Positions 1-9,452 of a stretch of 64,000 nt of DNA are shown here, piece by piece. Each line of letters opens with the position of its first letter. Positions within the stretch are counted from its first letter, which is position 1. The translations under genes were made by a program, and so were the position numbers. The notes beneath the pieces were generated by a model. It did no database searches. It was not told where the DNA came from and worked only from the letters and a program-made list of their open reading frames with translations. The stretch comes from Sphingobacteruim zhuxiongii (GTDB lineage: Bacteria; Bacteroidota; Bacteroidia; Sphingobacteriales; Sphingobacteriaceae): NCBI RefSeq assembly GCF_009557615.1, contig NZ_CP045652.1:1860001-1924000 (forward strand). The letters are read 5' to 3'.

Positions 1-1047
1 CCATGTTCCGTCAGGGGAAAAGCTTGCACTTCCTGGATTGCTGTTAGGCATAACAGTTAAATCGTCTTGAATCGCTAGCATAGAATGCGCAAACAACTTC
101 GCGCTTTCATCACCTCGACGGGTCGCTTCGGCAATATAAGCAGCACCATCACCATATTCACTTTGCGTCAATTTATTGATGCCAGAAGCGTATAGTGAAC
201 GAGCAAGATTTCGCAATGCCGCATTCTTCTGATTCCAAGCAAATATTCCGGCAATGATCGCTAGAATCCCTAATATGGAAATAGCAATTGCAATACGTTG
301 TATATTTTTATTCTTTTTCTTAATCTTCTCGAGCTGATAGGCTTGATCACGCTTGGTCAACTCGCCAAGGGGAACGCCTAGAATACCGGCTATGATTTTT
401 AAGAGTGCTAAATCAAGGCGTTGTTTATATTCGTCAACTGCGGTCTTGATCTCCTGATGACTCTTCCCATCCGCTTGCAATTTATGTCGATAAGCTTCTG
501 CTGAAGTAAAACCTTCTTCTGTACTATGCGGAATACGGACATCGGCGGCAAGTACTTCTTCAGGCTTATTCTTGTCTACATTTCCTTCAGAGTCTATATT
601 TAATCGCAGTTCTTCTGGGAAACATTGCATGTCCGAGTTTTCGCCTTTGTATTCTGGTTCTCCAGATAGAATCAACGCTATTATTTGCTTTGATTTTCCC
701 GACTTTTTAAAATAACGGATTTCATCACGTACGTAGGTTGAGTTGGCAGATCGAGGCGAGCTCAGGTATATTAGAAAGTCAGAACGGTCTAAAGCATCCG
801 TTAGGGAGTTGTTTAAGTTTGAACTTGCAGAAAGCTCCTTCTCATCTTGGAATACGGGGTAAATCTGCCGCGGTATTTCTTGCCCTTTGGCATTCTTTGT
901 GCCGATTAGGTCGGCAGGTATTTCATAGGTTTATAAAGCATGATGTAACCAATCGGCCCACTTTCTTCCCTCACCTTGGTTATTGCTATGACTGTAACTG
1001 ATAAATGCTTTATAACGCTTAACAGAGTCTTTCGCTGGATTCTCCAT
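1..1047 (-). pseudogene. TIR-domain membrane protein, broken by an in-frame stop; partial at left edge
   Basis: Read from the ATG at 1047, the frame encodes a TIR-like N-terminus (KAFISYSHSN), then meets TAA at 931-933 (codon 39). The same frame continues without another stop to the window edge. The continuation has the family's later TIR parts: FLIYLSSPRSANSTYVRDEI, a typical alpha-C segment with the conserved S..S and Glu. After it come a long linker, one membrane helix (about codons 229-250, IAIAISILGILAIIAGIFAW), a charged helical stretch, and at the edge SFSPDG, typical of WD40 blades. TIR proteins of this layout are signalling proteins or NAD-degrading defence effectors; a function here is inference. 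In related proteins the stop position would normally be Glu or similar (HHAL-x-TYEIPADLIG), so one base change explains it. No in-frame ATG follows until far into the domain. It may be a true pseudogene, a recent mutation or a sequence error. Confidence 0.8.
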
Positions 1048-1229
1048 ACTAGGTTGTTTCGTTAGTTATGTGTGTGTGTTCGAAGAATCTATCGCAAAAA
1101 CCAAACCTTTTTTCGCTAATCGATTTTTTTTATCAGAATAATAGGCAGTGATCTTACTTTTTTCTACCTTTAGGCACCTTTTTAAAACATACGATATAGC
1201 AGTTACGTAAAAGTAAAGTATCGTAAAAT

Positions 1230-4200
1230 ATGATTCACAAACAAAACAAGATGTTTTGGGCATTGGCAATATCACTTTGTCTTGCTCAATCATTTCATGC
1301 GCATGAAGGACTCGCGAGAGAATCTTCAAGCATGCAAGCTATGGATAGCTTAACGATTGTATCTGCTGAGCAGATAAATCCAACCAGTATTGATCTACTG
1401 CTTTCTAATCAAAAACGGATAAGTCTCGATTTCTATGGAGATAATATCTTTCGTGCATTTTATGATCCCAATGGGGGAATTCTTCGAGATCCGCAGGCAA
1501 GACCTGAGGCGCAAATCCTTGTGGATAATCCGCGTCGTGCGTTGAAGGAATTAGCATTAAGTGAGAAAGATGGGCAGATTGTAATACAGACTGCCAGCAT
1601 TCGTGTTGATTTTTCTAAAGCAAATACTCAATTTGAAATTACCGACTTAAAAACAGGAAAGAAGGTTCTGAAAAGTCTTTCTGCTATCCAATTTGAGGAA
1701 AAGAAGTTTCAAATTGATCTGTTGGAAGGGGAGGATGAATACTTCTTCGGTGGAGGTGTACAAAATGGTCGTTTCACTCATAAAGGAAAGGCAATTCTGA
1801 TAGAGAATACCAACTCCTGGACAGATGGCGGTGTGGCATCCCCAACACCTTTCTACTGGTCTGATAAAGGGTATGGCGTCATGTTCTATACCTTCAAGAA
1901 AGGTCGTTATGACTTTGGAGCCAAGGAGAAAGGAAAGGTTAGCTTATCCCATGAATCCGACTATTTCGATGCTTTCTTTATGGTTGATGAAGATGCAGTA
2001 TCCTTGTTGAATGACTTCTATCAATTAACAGGTAATCCTGTATTGATTCCTAAGTTTGGTTTCTACCAAGGGCATTTGAATGCCTATAATCGCGATTACT
2101 GGAAGGAAGATACGAATGGAATTCTATTTGAAGACGGTAAACGGTATAAAGAGAGTCAGAAAGATAAAACAGGTATCCGCGAATCATTAAATGGTGAATT
2201 GAATAACTACCAATTCTCTGCTCGCGCAGTTATTGATCGATATAAAGCTCACGACATGCCATTAGGTTGGCTATTACCGAATGATGGATATGGGGCGGGT
2301 TATGGACAAACGAGTACAATAGACGGTAATATCGCTAATCTACGAAGCTTAGGTGATTACGCTCGTGAGCGCGGTGTGGAAATAGGATTATGGACACAGT
2401 CAGACTTACATCCAAAAGAAGGCGTTGATGCATTATTGCAGCGCGATATTGTAAAAGAAGTTCGAGATGCGGGGGTTCGAGTACTTAAAACAGATGTTGC
2501 ATGGGTAGGCGCCGGATATTCTTTCGGGTTAAATGGCGTTGCTGATGTAGGTCAAATAATGCCTTATTACGGCAGCAATGCACGTCCGTTTATTATTTCA
2601 TTGGATGGATGGGCAGGTACGCAACGCTATGCGGGTATATGGTCAGGCGATCAAACAGGAGGTATGTGGGAATATATCCGATTTCATATCCCTACTTATA
2701 TAGGTTCGGGATTATCTGGACAACCAAATATTAGTTCCGATGTGGATGGTATTTTCGGAGGAAAGAACAACGTTGTGAATACACGCGATTTCCAATGGAA
2801 GACATTTACGCCGATGCAACTTAATATGGATGGGTGGGGTAGTAATGAGAAATATCCGCATGCTTTGGGTGAACCAATTACCTCCATTAATAGACATTAC
2901 TTAAAATGGAAATCGGAGCTCATGCCTTATGCCTATAGTATTGCCAAAGAAGCGGTTGATGGGAAACCGATGATTCGTGCCATGTTTCTAGAGCAATCCA
3001 ATCCCTATACCTTAAGCACAGCTACTCAATATCAGTTCCTTTATGGTCCTTCCATCTTAGTAGCGCCAATTTATCAGGCTACTGCGATTGATACTGTTGG
3101 GAATGATATCCGGAATCATATTTATCTACCAGAAGGCACATGGCTTGATTATTTTACGGGAGAATCTTACGCTGGAAATCAAGTCATCAATAATTTTAAG
3201 GCACCATTATGGAAACTTCCAGTATTCATTAAGCGCGGTGCTATCTTACCGATCGCTAATGCAAATAATCATATAGGAGAGATCGATAAGCAATTGCGTA
3301 TTGTTGAATTCTATCCTTATGCCGAAAGCTCATTTAAGTTATATGATGACGATGGCAAAACGGAGGCCTATCGTTTAGGTGAAGGGGTAGAGACAATGAT
3401 TCATTCCAATGCGGATCAATCAGGCAATGTGGTACTTCGTTTCGAGGAGGCTAAGGGAAGCTTCAAAGGATTTAATCCAGAGCAAGCAACCGAGTTTCGT
3501 GTAAATGTGACTGAGCGTCCTAAGAAACTGGAGTTGAAAGCGGGGAAGCGCAAGATTAAATTGCAGGAAGTGAAATCGAAGGACGAGTTGAAGAACGCAA
3601 CAAATGCTTACTACTATGAAGAGCGCCCTAATTTAAATCAATTTGCTACAAAAGGATCGGCATTTGCTGCGGTTGAGATGTTTAAAAATCCCGTGTTGAT
3701 CGTAAAAACAGAAGCATTAGACATAACGAAAGAGGCCTTGACGTTGAGCATGAAAGGATATGTGTACAATCCTAATAATAGCTATGCATCACATACCGGT
3801 CAATTAAACAGTCCTAGCAATGTGCAGGTGAAAGATGCCAATGCGAAAGCTTATACTTTACGTCCAACTTGGGATGCGGTCAACAATGCGGACTATTATG
3901 AGATTGATTTTCAAGATATGCACTACAGCCTAATCCAGGACACCACTTTATTGTTTGAGGGTTTAAAAGCAGAATCTGATTATGAATTTAAGATTCGCGC
4001 AGCTAATAAAGACGGCTTCTCCGATTGGCAGCAATTTTCCGCAAAGACCAAAGCAAATCCATTGTTATATGCGATTAAGGGTATTGTTGCGTCGACTTCG
4101 GTTCCAAATCAAGGAGGCGAAGGTATCGATAAGCTATTTGACTATGATGAGGGAAATATGTGGCATACCGCATGGGGAAATAAGGCAGTTCCATTTGAAA

Positions 4201-5081
4201 TTGTTATGGATCTAAAATCCTTTAATCAATTGGATAAGTTTCAATATCTTCCACGTTCAGGACGAGGTAATGGTGTGATCTTAACTGGTAAGGTAAGCTA
4301 TAGCAGTGATCAAGCACATTGGGATCCTGCAGGTGACTTTACTTGGGCCAATACCGACGAATTGAAAGTTTTCAATTTTGATAAGCGTCCAAATGCACGT
4401 TATATCAAGATTGAGGTAAGCAAGGCTGTCGGCGACTTCGGATCAGGGCGAGAGCTTTACGTATTCAAGGTGCCTGGTACAGAAAGTTATATCCCAGGCG
4501 ATATAAACAATGACCGTTTGATTAACAGAAATGACTATACCTCATATGTCAACTATACTGGTTTACGTCAGGGTGATGCCGACTTCGAAGGCTATGTAAG
4601 CAATGGAGATGGCAATAAGAATGGCTTAATTGACGCTTACGATATCTCTGTTGTTGCAACACAAATCGATGGCAAGGCGAAGCCTAAGAAAGAGGAACAT
4701 TTAAAAGGTCAGGTATCGATTTCAACAGCTAAGACTAATTACTCAGCAGTTGAGACGGTAGAAATCCTTGTTAAAGGAACTGATCTAAATGGGGTCAATG
4801 CGCTGAGCTTTGCACTTCCATATGCGGTTCAAGATTTTGAATATGTAGGAATAGAGAATCTAGCATTAAAACAAATGGATAATCTTACGAACGATAGATT
4901 GCATACCAATGGACAGAAAGCACTTTACCCAACATTTGTTAGTGTGGGCGATAAGGAGACTGTGAATGGAAGCAAGGAGTTGTTTATTATCAAATTGAAA
5001 GCGAAGCGCAATTTGAAGTTCAGTTTGAAAGCTATCGATGGAATTATTGTCGACAAGAATTTAAAGAGTCTAAGTTTTTAA
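1230..5081 (+). CDS. Secreted multidomain glycoside hydrolase family 31
   Basis: This is a 1283-residue exported glycosidase. A signal peptide covers about residues 1-25, ending SFHA-HEG; a second Met at codon 8 could also serve as start. A galactose-mutarotase-like N-domain leads into the GH31 barrel. The barrel has the nucleophile region LKTDVAWVG (Asp about 422), the acid/base region WSGDQTGG (Asp about 474) and the motif GLSGQPNISSDVDGIFGG. GH31 enzymes are retaining alpha-glycosidases (alpha-glucosidase, alpha-xylosidase, alpha-galactosidase); specificity cannot be read here. After the barrel's beta domains come a fibronectin-III-like domain (about 860-945), an F5/8-type-C domain (about 946-1080), a paired EF-hand dockerin-like segment (about 1088-1148, GDINNDRLINRND and GDGNKNGLIDAYD) and a cohesin-like beta domain (about 1155-1283). 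It stands alone, with no SusCD pair beside it. Confidence 0.93.
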   Translation: MIHKQNKMFWALAISLCLAQSFHAHEGLARESSSMQAMDSLTIVSAEQINPTSIDLLLSNQKRISLDFYGDNIFRAFYDPNGGILRDPQARPEAQILVDNPRRALKELALSEKDGQIVIQTASIRVDFSKANTQFEITDLKTGKKVLKSLSAIQFEEKKFQIDLLEGEDEYFFGGGVQNGRFTHKGKAILIENTNSWTDGGVASPTPFYWSDKGYGVMFYTFKKGRYDFGAKEKGKVSLSHESDYFDAFFMVDEDAVSLLNDFYQLTGNPVLIPKFGFYQGHLNAYNRDYWKEDTNGILFEDGKRYKESQKDKTGIRESLNGELNNYQFSARAVIDRYKAHDMPLGWLLPNDGYGAGYGQTSTIDGNIANLRSLGDYARERGVEIGLWTQSDLHPKEGVDALLQRDIVKEVRDAGVRVLKTDVAWVGAGYSFGLNGVADVGQIMPYYGSNARPFIISLDGWAGTQRYAGIWSGDQTGGMWEYIRFHIPTYIGSGLSGQPNISSDVDGIFGGKNNVVNTRDFQWKTFTPMQLNMDGWGSNEKYPHALGEPITSINRHYLKWKSELMPYAYSIAKEAVDGKPMIRAMFLEQSNPYTLSTATQYQFLYGPSILVAPIYQATAIDTVGNDIRNHIYLPEGTWLDYFTGESYAGNQVINNFKAPLWKLPVFIKRGAILPIANANNHIGEIDKQLRIVEFYPYAESSFKLYDDDGKTEAYRLGEGVETMIHSNADQSGNVVLRFEEAKGSFKGFNPEQATEFRVNVTERPKKLELKAGKRKIKLQEVKSKDELKNATNAYYYEERPNLNQFATKGSAFAAVEMFKNPVLIVKTEALDITKEALTLSMKGYVYNPNNSYASHTGQLNSPSNVQVKDANAKAYTLRPTWDAVNNADYYEIDFQDMHYSLIQDTTLLFEGLKAESDYEFKIRAANKDGFSDWQQFSAKTKANPLLYAIKGIVASTSVPNQGGEGIDKLFDYDEGNMWHTAWGNKAVPFEIVMDLKSFNQLDKFQYLPRSGRGNGVILTGKVSYSSDQAHWDPAGDFTWANTDELKVFNFDKRPNARYIKIEVSKAVGDFGSGRELYVFKVPGTESYIPGDINNDRLINRNDYTSYVNYTGLRQGDADFEGYVSNGDGNKNGLIDAYDISVVATQIDGKAKPKKEEHLKGQVSISTAKTNYSAVETVEILVKGTDLNGVNALSFALPYAVQDFEYVGIENLALKQMDNLTNDRLHTNGQKALYPTFVSVGDKETVNGSKELFIIKLKAKRNLKFSLKAIDGIIVDKNLKSLSF

Positions 5082-5155
5082 AAGGCAATTCGTATAATCT
5101 TCACCTGTTCGGAAGGATAGATCAATTGAATTGGGAAGGCAGAGAAGATTGTTAA

Positions 5156-5190
5156 AGAAAGGCGAGTCATATTATATGACACGCCTTTCT
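5156..5190. terminator. Bidirectional terminator between GH31 gene and outer-membrane protein gene
   Basis: AGAAAGGCG at 5156-5164 pairs with CGCCTTTCT at 5182-5190. The inner arms GTCATAT/ATATGAC extend the stem. It lies between convergent genes. Confidence 0.75.
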
Positions 5191-5194
5191 TGCT

Positions 5195-5776
5195 TTAAAA
5201 ACTATATCCGAAACTCACATAAGGCCAATAGGGAATAAAGTTTCCTTCAGCAATTAGTGGCGCAAAACCTGCCCGGAAAAGGAATCCTCCATCTACCGGT
5301 TGTTTTCTATAGCCAAATATTAAGTTTCCCGTTACCGTTTTTGCTTTATCCGACCCAATAAAAAAGATTTCACCTTCATCGTCAACTGTACCTGAAATAA
5401 AAGTCGCACCCGCACCCAACTCAAAGTAGTGACCATTCTTTCCTAAGAGATAATTTAACGATACAGGCAATGTAAAAAGGCTATTGCCGTCAATCGCGTA
5501 GTAACTAACCCCAACGCGTCCACCTAGTCCGTCTTGTCTATTTTGGAAACGCGTATCATAATTAAAAGAATAAGTTAGCCCAGTTCCAAATAGTTCAAAG
5601 TAGACACCCTGTGCTCTTTTGTTTTCAGACTGTTCTTGGCGAAAAGTCGTATAACTATAATCCGCTTGGATTGCCGACGTACTTGCACTGGAAGAGCTGG
5701 ATGAAAATGCTGTTTGTGCCGCTAGGGAACTCGCACATAGCATCAAAGTTAAAAATGGTAGTAGTTTTCTTTTCAT
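5195..5776 (-). CDS. Small outer-membrane beta-barrel protein, function unknown
   Basis: A 193-residue protein with a clear signal peptide (MKRKLLPFLTLMLCASSLAA) and then a Ser-rich linker. The rest is alternating hydrophobic and aromatic strands rich in Gly and Tyr (GVYFELFGTGLTYSFNY, GYRKQPVDGGFLFRAGF). It ends in FGYSF, the terminal-Phe signature used by the BAM machinery. This supports an eight-strand outer-membrane barrel like many small Bacteroidota porin-fold proteins. No catalytic motif is visible and the neighbours give no functional hint. Confidence 0.8.
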   Translation of the reverse strand: MKRKLLPFLTLMLCASSLAAQTAFSSSSSSASTSAIQADYSYTTFRQEQSENKRAQGVYFELFGTGLTYSFNYDTRFQNRQDGLGGRVGVSYYAIDGNSLFTLPVSLNYLLGKNGHYFELGAGATFISGTVDDEGEIFFIGSDKAKTVTGNLIFGYRKQPVDGGFLFRAGFAPLIAEGNFIPYWPYVSFGYSF

Positions 5777-5940
5777 ATTTTCTTAGTTGGAATAATTATT
5801 ATAGCTAAGAAACGTATTAATGAAAGAAAACGCAACAGTGTTACAATAAAATAAATAGAAAGTGGTATAATTTGCCTGTCGCTATACTTTCAGTAAAGCA
5901 TAACGGACACCGCAAGATCTATCTAAGGGCATAAAACCCT

Positions 5941-7146
5941 TTATCGACCAAATCTAAAAGCATTGCTTAAAGGATGTTTCTTTCCTTTAATCCAGTCCGA
6001 AACCATTTCCATGCCCGTTACCGAAAAGGTGATCCCATTGCCGCCAAATCCCAATACAAAGTAGGAATTTTTAAAATCCTGATGCTCCCCGATATAAGGC
6101 AATGCATCTTTTGTTTCTCCGAAAGTACCTGCCCATCGGAAGTCCAGACGAAATTCTATCTCTGGAAATAGTGATTCAAATTTCGCTTTGATTTTTTTGC
6201 TTTTTATTTTTAGTAGGCGATCTCTCTTTTCAGGATTTTGGAAATCCTCATCCTCGCCACCGATTAGAAAACGGAAGTCATCCGATGTACGCATATAAAG
6301 ATAAGGGGAGGAGGTATTCCACATCAATATATCTTTATATTTCCGCCAAAGTTTTTTATCAACTTCAGAAATTATCGCATAAGTACTTAGTAAATTGACA
6401 AACTTCTCCTTAATCATGCTGGCACTTTCATAGCCAACGCAATACACAATTTTCTTTGCCTTAATTTTCGCCTGCGTATTCAATGTACAAAGGTTAAAGC
6501 CTTTCTTATATTCGACCTCGACGAGTTCCGTTTTATCATAGATTTGCAGACCTTTATGATGATTTAGCGCAAGCAGTTCATGTGCTAAAGTAAAGGCATC
6601 GACGCTGGCTCCTTGTTTGGAGAGAATCCCTCCAAAGTTTTTATGAATACCGTAGTCTTTTAGTATCTGCTCACTTTCTAACCATTCGACTTCAAAACCA
6701 GCTTCCGCACGGGCTTCAAATTCTTGAAACAACCAAGGCACATCCTTTTTGGCAGAAGCAAAATAAAGCGAGTTTTTACGTCGAAAACCTGCCTTCGACT
6801 TGATCGAATCGCAGAGTTCAGCCAATCGGTCGATTGCATCAGAGCAGGCCTTATAGCTCGCGATTGCAGTCTTTTCACCTAGCATTTCTTTCAACTGATA
6901 AAGAGGCGCATCGATCTCATATTGCAACATGGAAGTCGTTGCCGAGGTGCTGCCATTACAAACCTCTCTTTTGTCAATCAGAATTGTTTTCAATCCATCC
7001 TGGATGCATTGATGCGCGACTAGCGAGCCGGTGATTCCTGATCCAACAATTAGCACGTCACATTCCGCATCCTGATGTAATGAGGGATAACTATTTAAAA
7101 TACCATTCTTTATTAACCAAAAAGGCTCGTTAGATTTTAAATCCAT
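5941..7146 (-). CDS. FAD-dependent amino-acid/amine oxidoreductase (DAO family)
   Basis: A 401-residue protein with the dinucleotide-binding motif VGSGITGS at about residues 33-40, after a short N-terminal extension. A glutamate/aspartate-rich beta end follows (ILIDKREVCNGSTSATTSMLQYEID). The C-terminal part has the FAD-closing motif YFVLGFGGNGITFSVTG. The layout matches the DAO family, in particular the gamma-glutamylputrescine-oxidase-like branch, which oxidises a C-N bond and passes electrons to oxygen or a carrier. The protein is cytoplasmic, with no signal peptide. It is a single gene with no obvious partner, so the substrate is unknown. Confidence 0.87.
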   Translation of the reverse strand: MDLKSNEPFWLIKNGILNSYPSLHQDAECDVLIVGSGITGSLVAHQCIQDGLKTILIDKREVCNGSTSATTSMLQYEIDAPLYQLKEMLGEKTAIASYKACSDAIDRLAELCDSIKSKAGFRRKNSLYFASAKKDVPWLFQEFEARAEAGFEVEWLESEQILKDYGIHKNFGGILSKQGASVDAFTLAHELLALNHHKGLQIYDKTELVEVEYKKGFNLCTLNTQAKIKAKKIVYCVGYESASMIKEKFVNLLSTYAIISEVDKKLWRKYKDILMWNTSSPYLYMRTSDDFRFLIGGEDEDFQNPEKRDRLLKIKSKKIKAKFESLFPEIEFRLDFRWAGTFGETKDALPYIGEHQDFKNSYFVLGFGGNGITFSVTGMEMVSDWIKGKKHPLSNAFRFGR

Positions 7147-7237
7147 ATTGCTTACGTTCGTTAGTGAATAAGTGATCTATGACGGAATCACCATATCGTA
7201 AAACAGTAAACAGTTGGATTTGTTTAGGAGGGGAAAT

Positions 7238-7263
7238 AAAAAAAAGCCACCTCGAAAGGTGGC
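7238..7263 (-). terminator. Rho-independent terminator of the yceI-like gene
   Basis: GCCACCT at 7246-7252 and AGGTGGC at 7257-7263 form a tight GC stem. It is followed on the minus strand by an eight-T run (A run at 7238-7245). Confidence 0.9.
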
Positions 7264-7285
7264 CGATTATTAATTGTTGTAATAC

Positions 7286-7810
7286 TTATGCTAAGATAAA
7301 TTGTAGATCCGCTTGGAATTTCACTTCATCACTTACCATTACACCGCCAGTTTCTAGCGCAGCATTCCAAGATAAGCCAAAATCTGTACGGTTAATTTTA
7401 CCAGTTACAGTATAACCAGCTTTTTGATTTCCCCATGGATCTTTGCCGATACCACCAAATTCCGCTTTGAATGATACTGGTTTCGTTACGTCTATAACTG
7501 TTAAATCGCCAGTAACTTTATATTCTTCGTCATCAACTTTAGTGATTCCTGTCGATACAAACTTAATTTCTGGATAAGTAGCTGCATCGAAGAAGTCGCC
7601 ACTTTTTAAGTGTTGATCTCTTTGCTCGTTCTTTGTATTGATTGATTCTGTTTTAATAAGAACAGTTACTTGTGCGTTCTCAATCGTTTCTGAATCATTT
7701 TCTACAGTAACAGCGAAGTCTTGAAAACTTCCTTTAACTGTAGAAATCATCATATGTTTTACTTTAAATTCAATCTCACTGTGTGCAGTGTCTAATGTCC
7801 ATTGTGCCAT
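7286..7810 (-). CDS. YceI family lipid-binding protein
   Basis: A 174-residue YceI-domain protein beginning MAQWTLDTAHSEIEFKVKHM, the usual start of the family. The frame is open upstream to 7876, but the extra 22 codons look unrelated, so the ATG at 7810 is chosen. Conserved segments include VKHMMISTVKGSF, DQHLKSGDFFDAATYPEIKF, GDLTVIDVTKPV and NRTDFGLSWN. YceI folds into a lipocalin-like barrel that binds isoprenoid-type lipids. Many members are periplasmic, whereas this one has no signal peptide and is probably cytoplasmic, as is common in this phylum. It has its own terminator and is divergent from the LacI regulator. Confidence 0.93.
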   Translation of the reverse strand: MAQWTLDTAHSEIEFKVKHMMISTVKGSFQDFAVTVENDSETIENAQVTVLIKTESINTKNEQRDQHLKSGDFFDAATYPEIKFVSTGITKVDDEEYKVTGDLTVIDVTKPVSFKAEFGGIGKDPWGNQKAGYTVTGKINRTDFGLSWNAALETGGVMVSDEVKFQADLQFILA

Positions 7811-8063
7811 ATTCTTTTCTTTAGTTTTTCTTAATATTTGTACAACAAAAATCGCGAGCTTTTGTGTGCTGTGCATTGATGTATGTTAAGAAATGAAATT
7901 TTCTTCAATTATTTTCATTTGTAGCATATAAATAGGGCTTTTTATTTTTAATCGCCACATCACAGCACATGCCACGCTAGGCATATTATGAATAAATTTA
8001 CTTATTTTGTGTTCAAGCGATGAAAACCGAATTTATTTTGCCGATCAATTCATTTAAGCGACC

Positions 8064-9083
8064 ATGAGAATAACCCTAAAAGATATAGCCAAAGAATTAA
8101 ATCTTTCTGCTTCGACTGTTTCGAAAGCCCTTTCTGATAGTTATGAAATCAGTGCCGAGACGAAGAAATTAGTGAAGGAATATGCTGCTAAGCATAATTT
8201 TCGTCCGAATAAAATTGCTCAAAATCTAAAAACAGGCAGATCAAATACCATTGGTGTAGTCATGTGTAGTATCAGTAATAATTTTGTTGCGCAACTTTTA
8301 GATGGAATTCAAACAGCATCGGAAGCGGGACATTACGATATTATCATTATGCAAAGCCGGAATTTAGAGAGTTTAGAAAAACAAGCTATCGAGGTATTAC
8401 GTATGCGGGGTATCGATGGGCTGCTATTGGTTCCGATGGCATCGAACTCTAGCGAAAAGGAGCTTAAGGAATTGCAGGCTGCTGGAATTCCAGTGGTTAT
8501 AGTGGATCGTACATTTCATAGCTTAGATACGCATAAGGTTGGTGCAAATAATTTTTACGGTGCATATCAAGCCACAAAGCATCTATTGGAGCGCGGAAAG
8601 AAGAATATCTACCACTTAACAGTGAAGGGTCTTGGTGTCAGCGAAGAACGTCTAAAGGGCTATAATGCGGCGCTCGAGGAAGCTGGTATTCCGGTTAATC
8701 CTGCACAAGTTATTGCTATAGATCAATCTACTGGGCGCAGTGTCGAAGAGTTAATTAAAGAGGCAATACATCCGCTTCTAGCATCTGCAACACGTCCAGA
8801 TGCGCTTTTCTGTGCTACCGACGAGATTACTTCCCGAACATTGGGGATATTAGCCGACTTAGCGGTTGTTGTTCCGCAAGAGATTGCGGTGATCGGCTTT
8901 TCGAATACGCCCAACGCGAATGCACTTAATCCAGCGCTTTCTGCCGTTGTGCAACCCGCACGCTTGATGGGGGAGATTGGAGTACTTAAATTAAATGAAC
9001 TTATGAAATCCAAGAATAAGGAAGTTGAATTTGAAACGATCGCCCTCGCTACCGAGTTAGTAATTCGTAAATCTTCTTTATAA
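8064..9083 (+). CDS. LacI-family transcriptional regulator
   Basis: A 339-residue regulator. Residues 3-50 form the LacI helix-turn-helix and hinge (TLKDIAKELNLSASTVSKAL, then NFRPNKIAQNLKTGRSNTIG). The remainder is a periplasmic-binding-protein-like sugar sensor domain with the typical GVVMCSISNNFVAQLLDGI opening and the late segment PDALFCATDEITSRTLGIL. It presumably represses or activates a carbohydrate gene when a sugar is absent or present. No glycan operon is directly attached. The GH31 gene about 3 kb away is one possible target, but that is only proximity. Confidence 0.93.
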   Translation: MRITLKDIAKELNLSASTVSKALSDSYEISAETKKLVKEYAAKHNFRPNKIAQNLKTGRSNTIGVVMCSISNNFVAQLLDGIQTASEAGHYDIIIMQSRNLESLEKQAIEVLRMRGIDGLLLVPMASNSSEKELKELQAAGIPVVIVDRTFHSLDTHKVGANNFYGAYQATKHLLERGKKNIYHLTVKGLGVSEERLKGYNAALEEAGIPVNPAQVIAIDQSTGRSVEELIKEAIHPLLASATRPDALFCATDEITSRTLGILADLAVVVPQEIAVIGFSNTPNANALNPALSAVVQPARLMGEIGVLKLNELMKSKNKEVEFETIALATELVIRKSSL

Positions 9084-9110
9084 GTAGATCATGTGGCTTG
9101 CTGGTGAAGA

Positions 9111-9452
9111 CTATTTTAGCTTCTGCAATTGCCTAAGCTTCCAAAGTCTATCGCTAAATAAGATAATAAGCACCACATAAAACAGTAGGCTGGCCAGTTG
9201 CACATTACTCTTCAGTGAAGCGCTTAAATCAGAGCCGGCAACAAATTCAGCCAGCAAATAGTTTGTCGCCATACCGAACAGTGTTCCAATACTGAAAAAA
9301 ATCATCGCATACTTCCGCGATGCTTGCATTCGCAATTTCTGTGCTTCTGCTTGTTCAACCTTTCGCATCACTTGATCATCAAAATCCTCAAAAGGAACTT
9401 TGACCATAGCGGATTTCATCCAGTCTTTTATTTGATTTTCATTAGGTTCCAT
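9111..9452 (-). CDS. Small membrane protein, candidate anti-sigma factor
   Basis: A 113-residue protein with an acidic N-terminal cytosolic part (ENQIKDWMKSAMVKVPFEDFDDQVMRKVEQ) and two hydrophobic helices (about 47-68 and 84-100). Its start overlaps the end of the ECF sigma gene by 11 bases, so the two are translated in tandem. Position and the soluble head plus membrane helices fit an anti-sigma factor, but no zinc-binding ZAS motif or FecR domain is present. The role is therefore inferred from context. Confidence 0.6.
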   Translation of the reverse strand: MEPNENQIKDWMKSAMVKVPFEDFDDQVMRKVEQAEAQKLRMQASRKYAMIFFSIGTLFGMATNYLLAEFVAGSDLSASLKSNVQLASLLFYVVLIILFSDRLWKLRQLQKLK

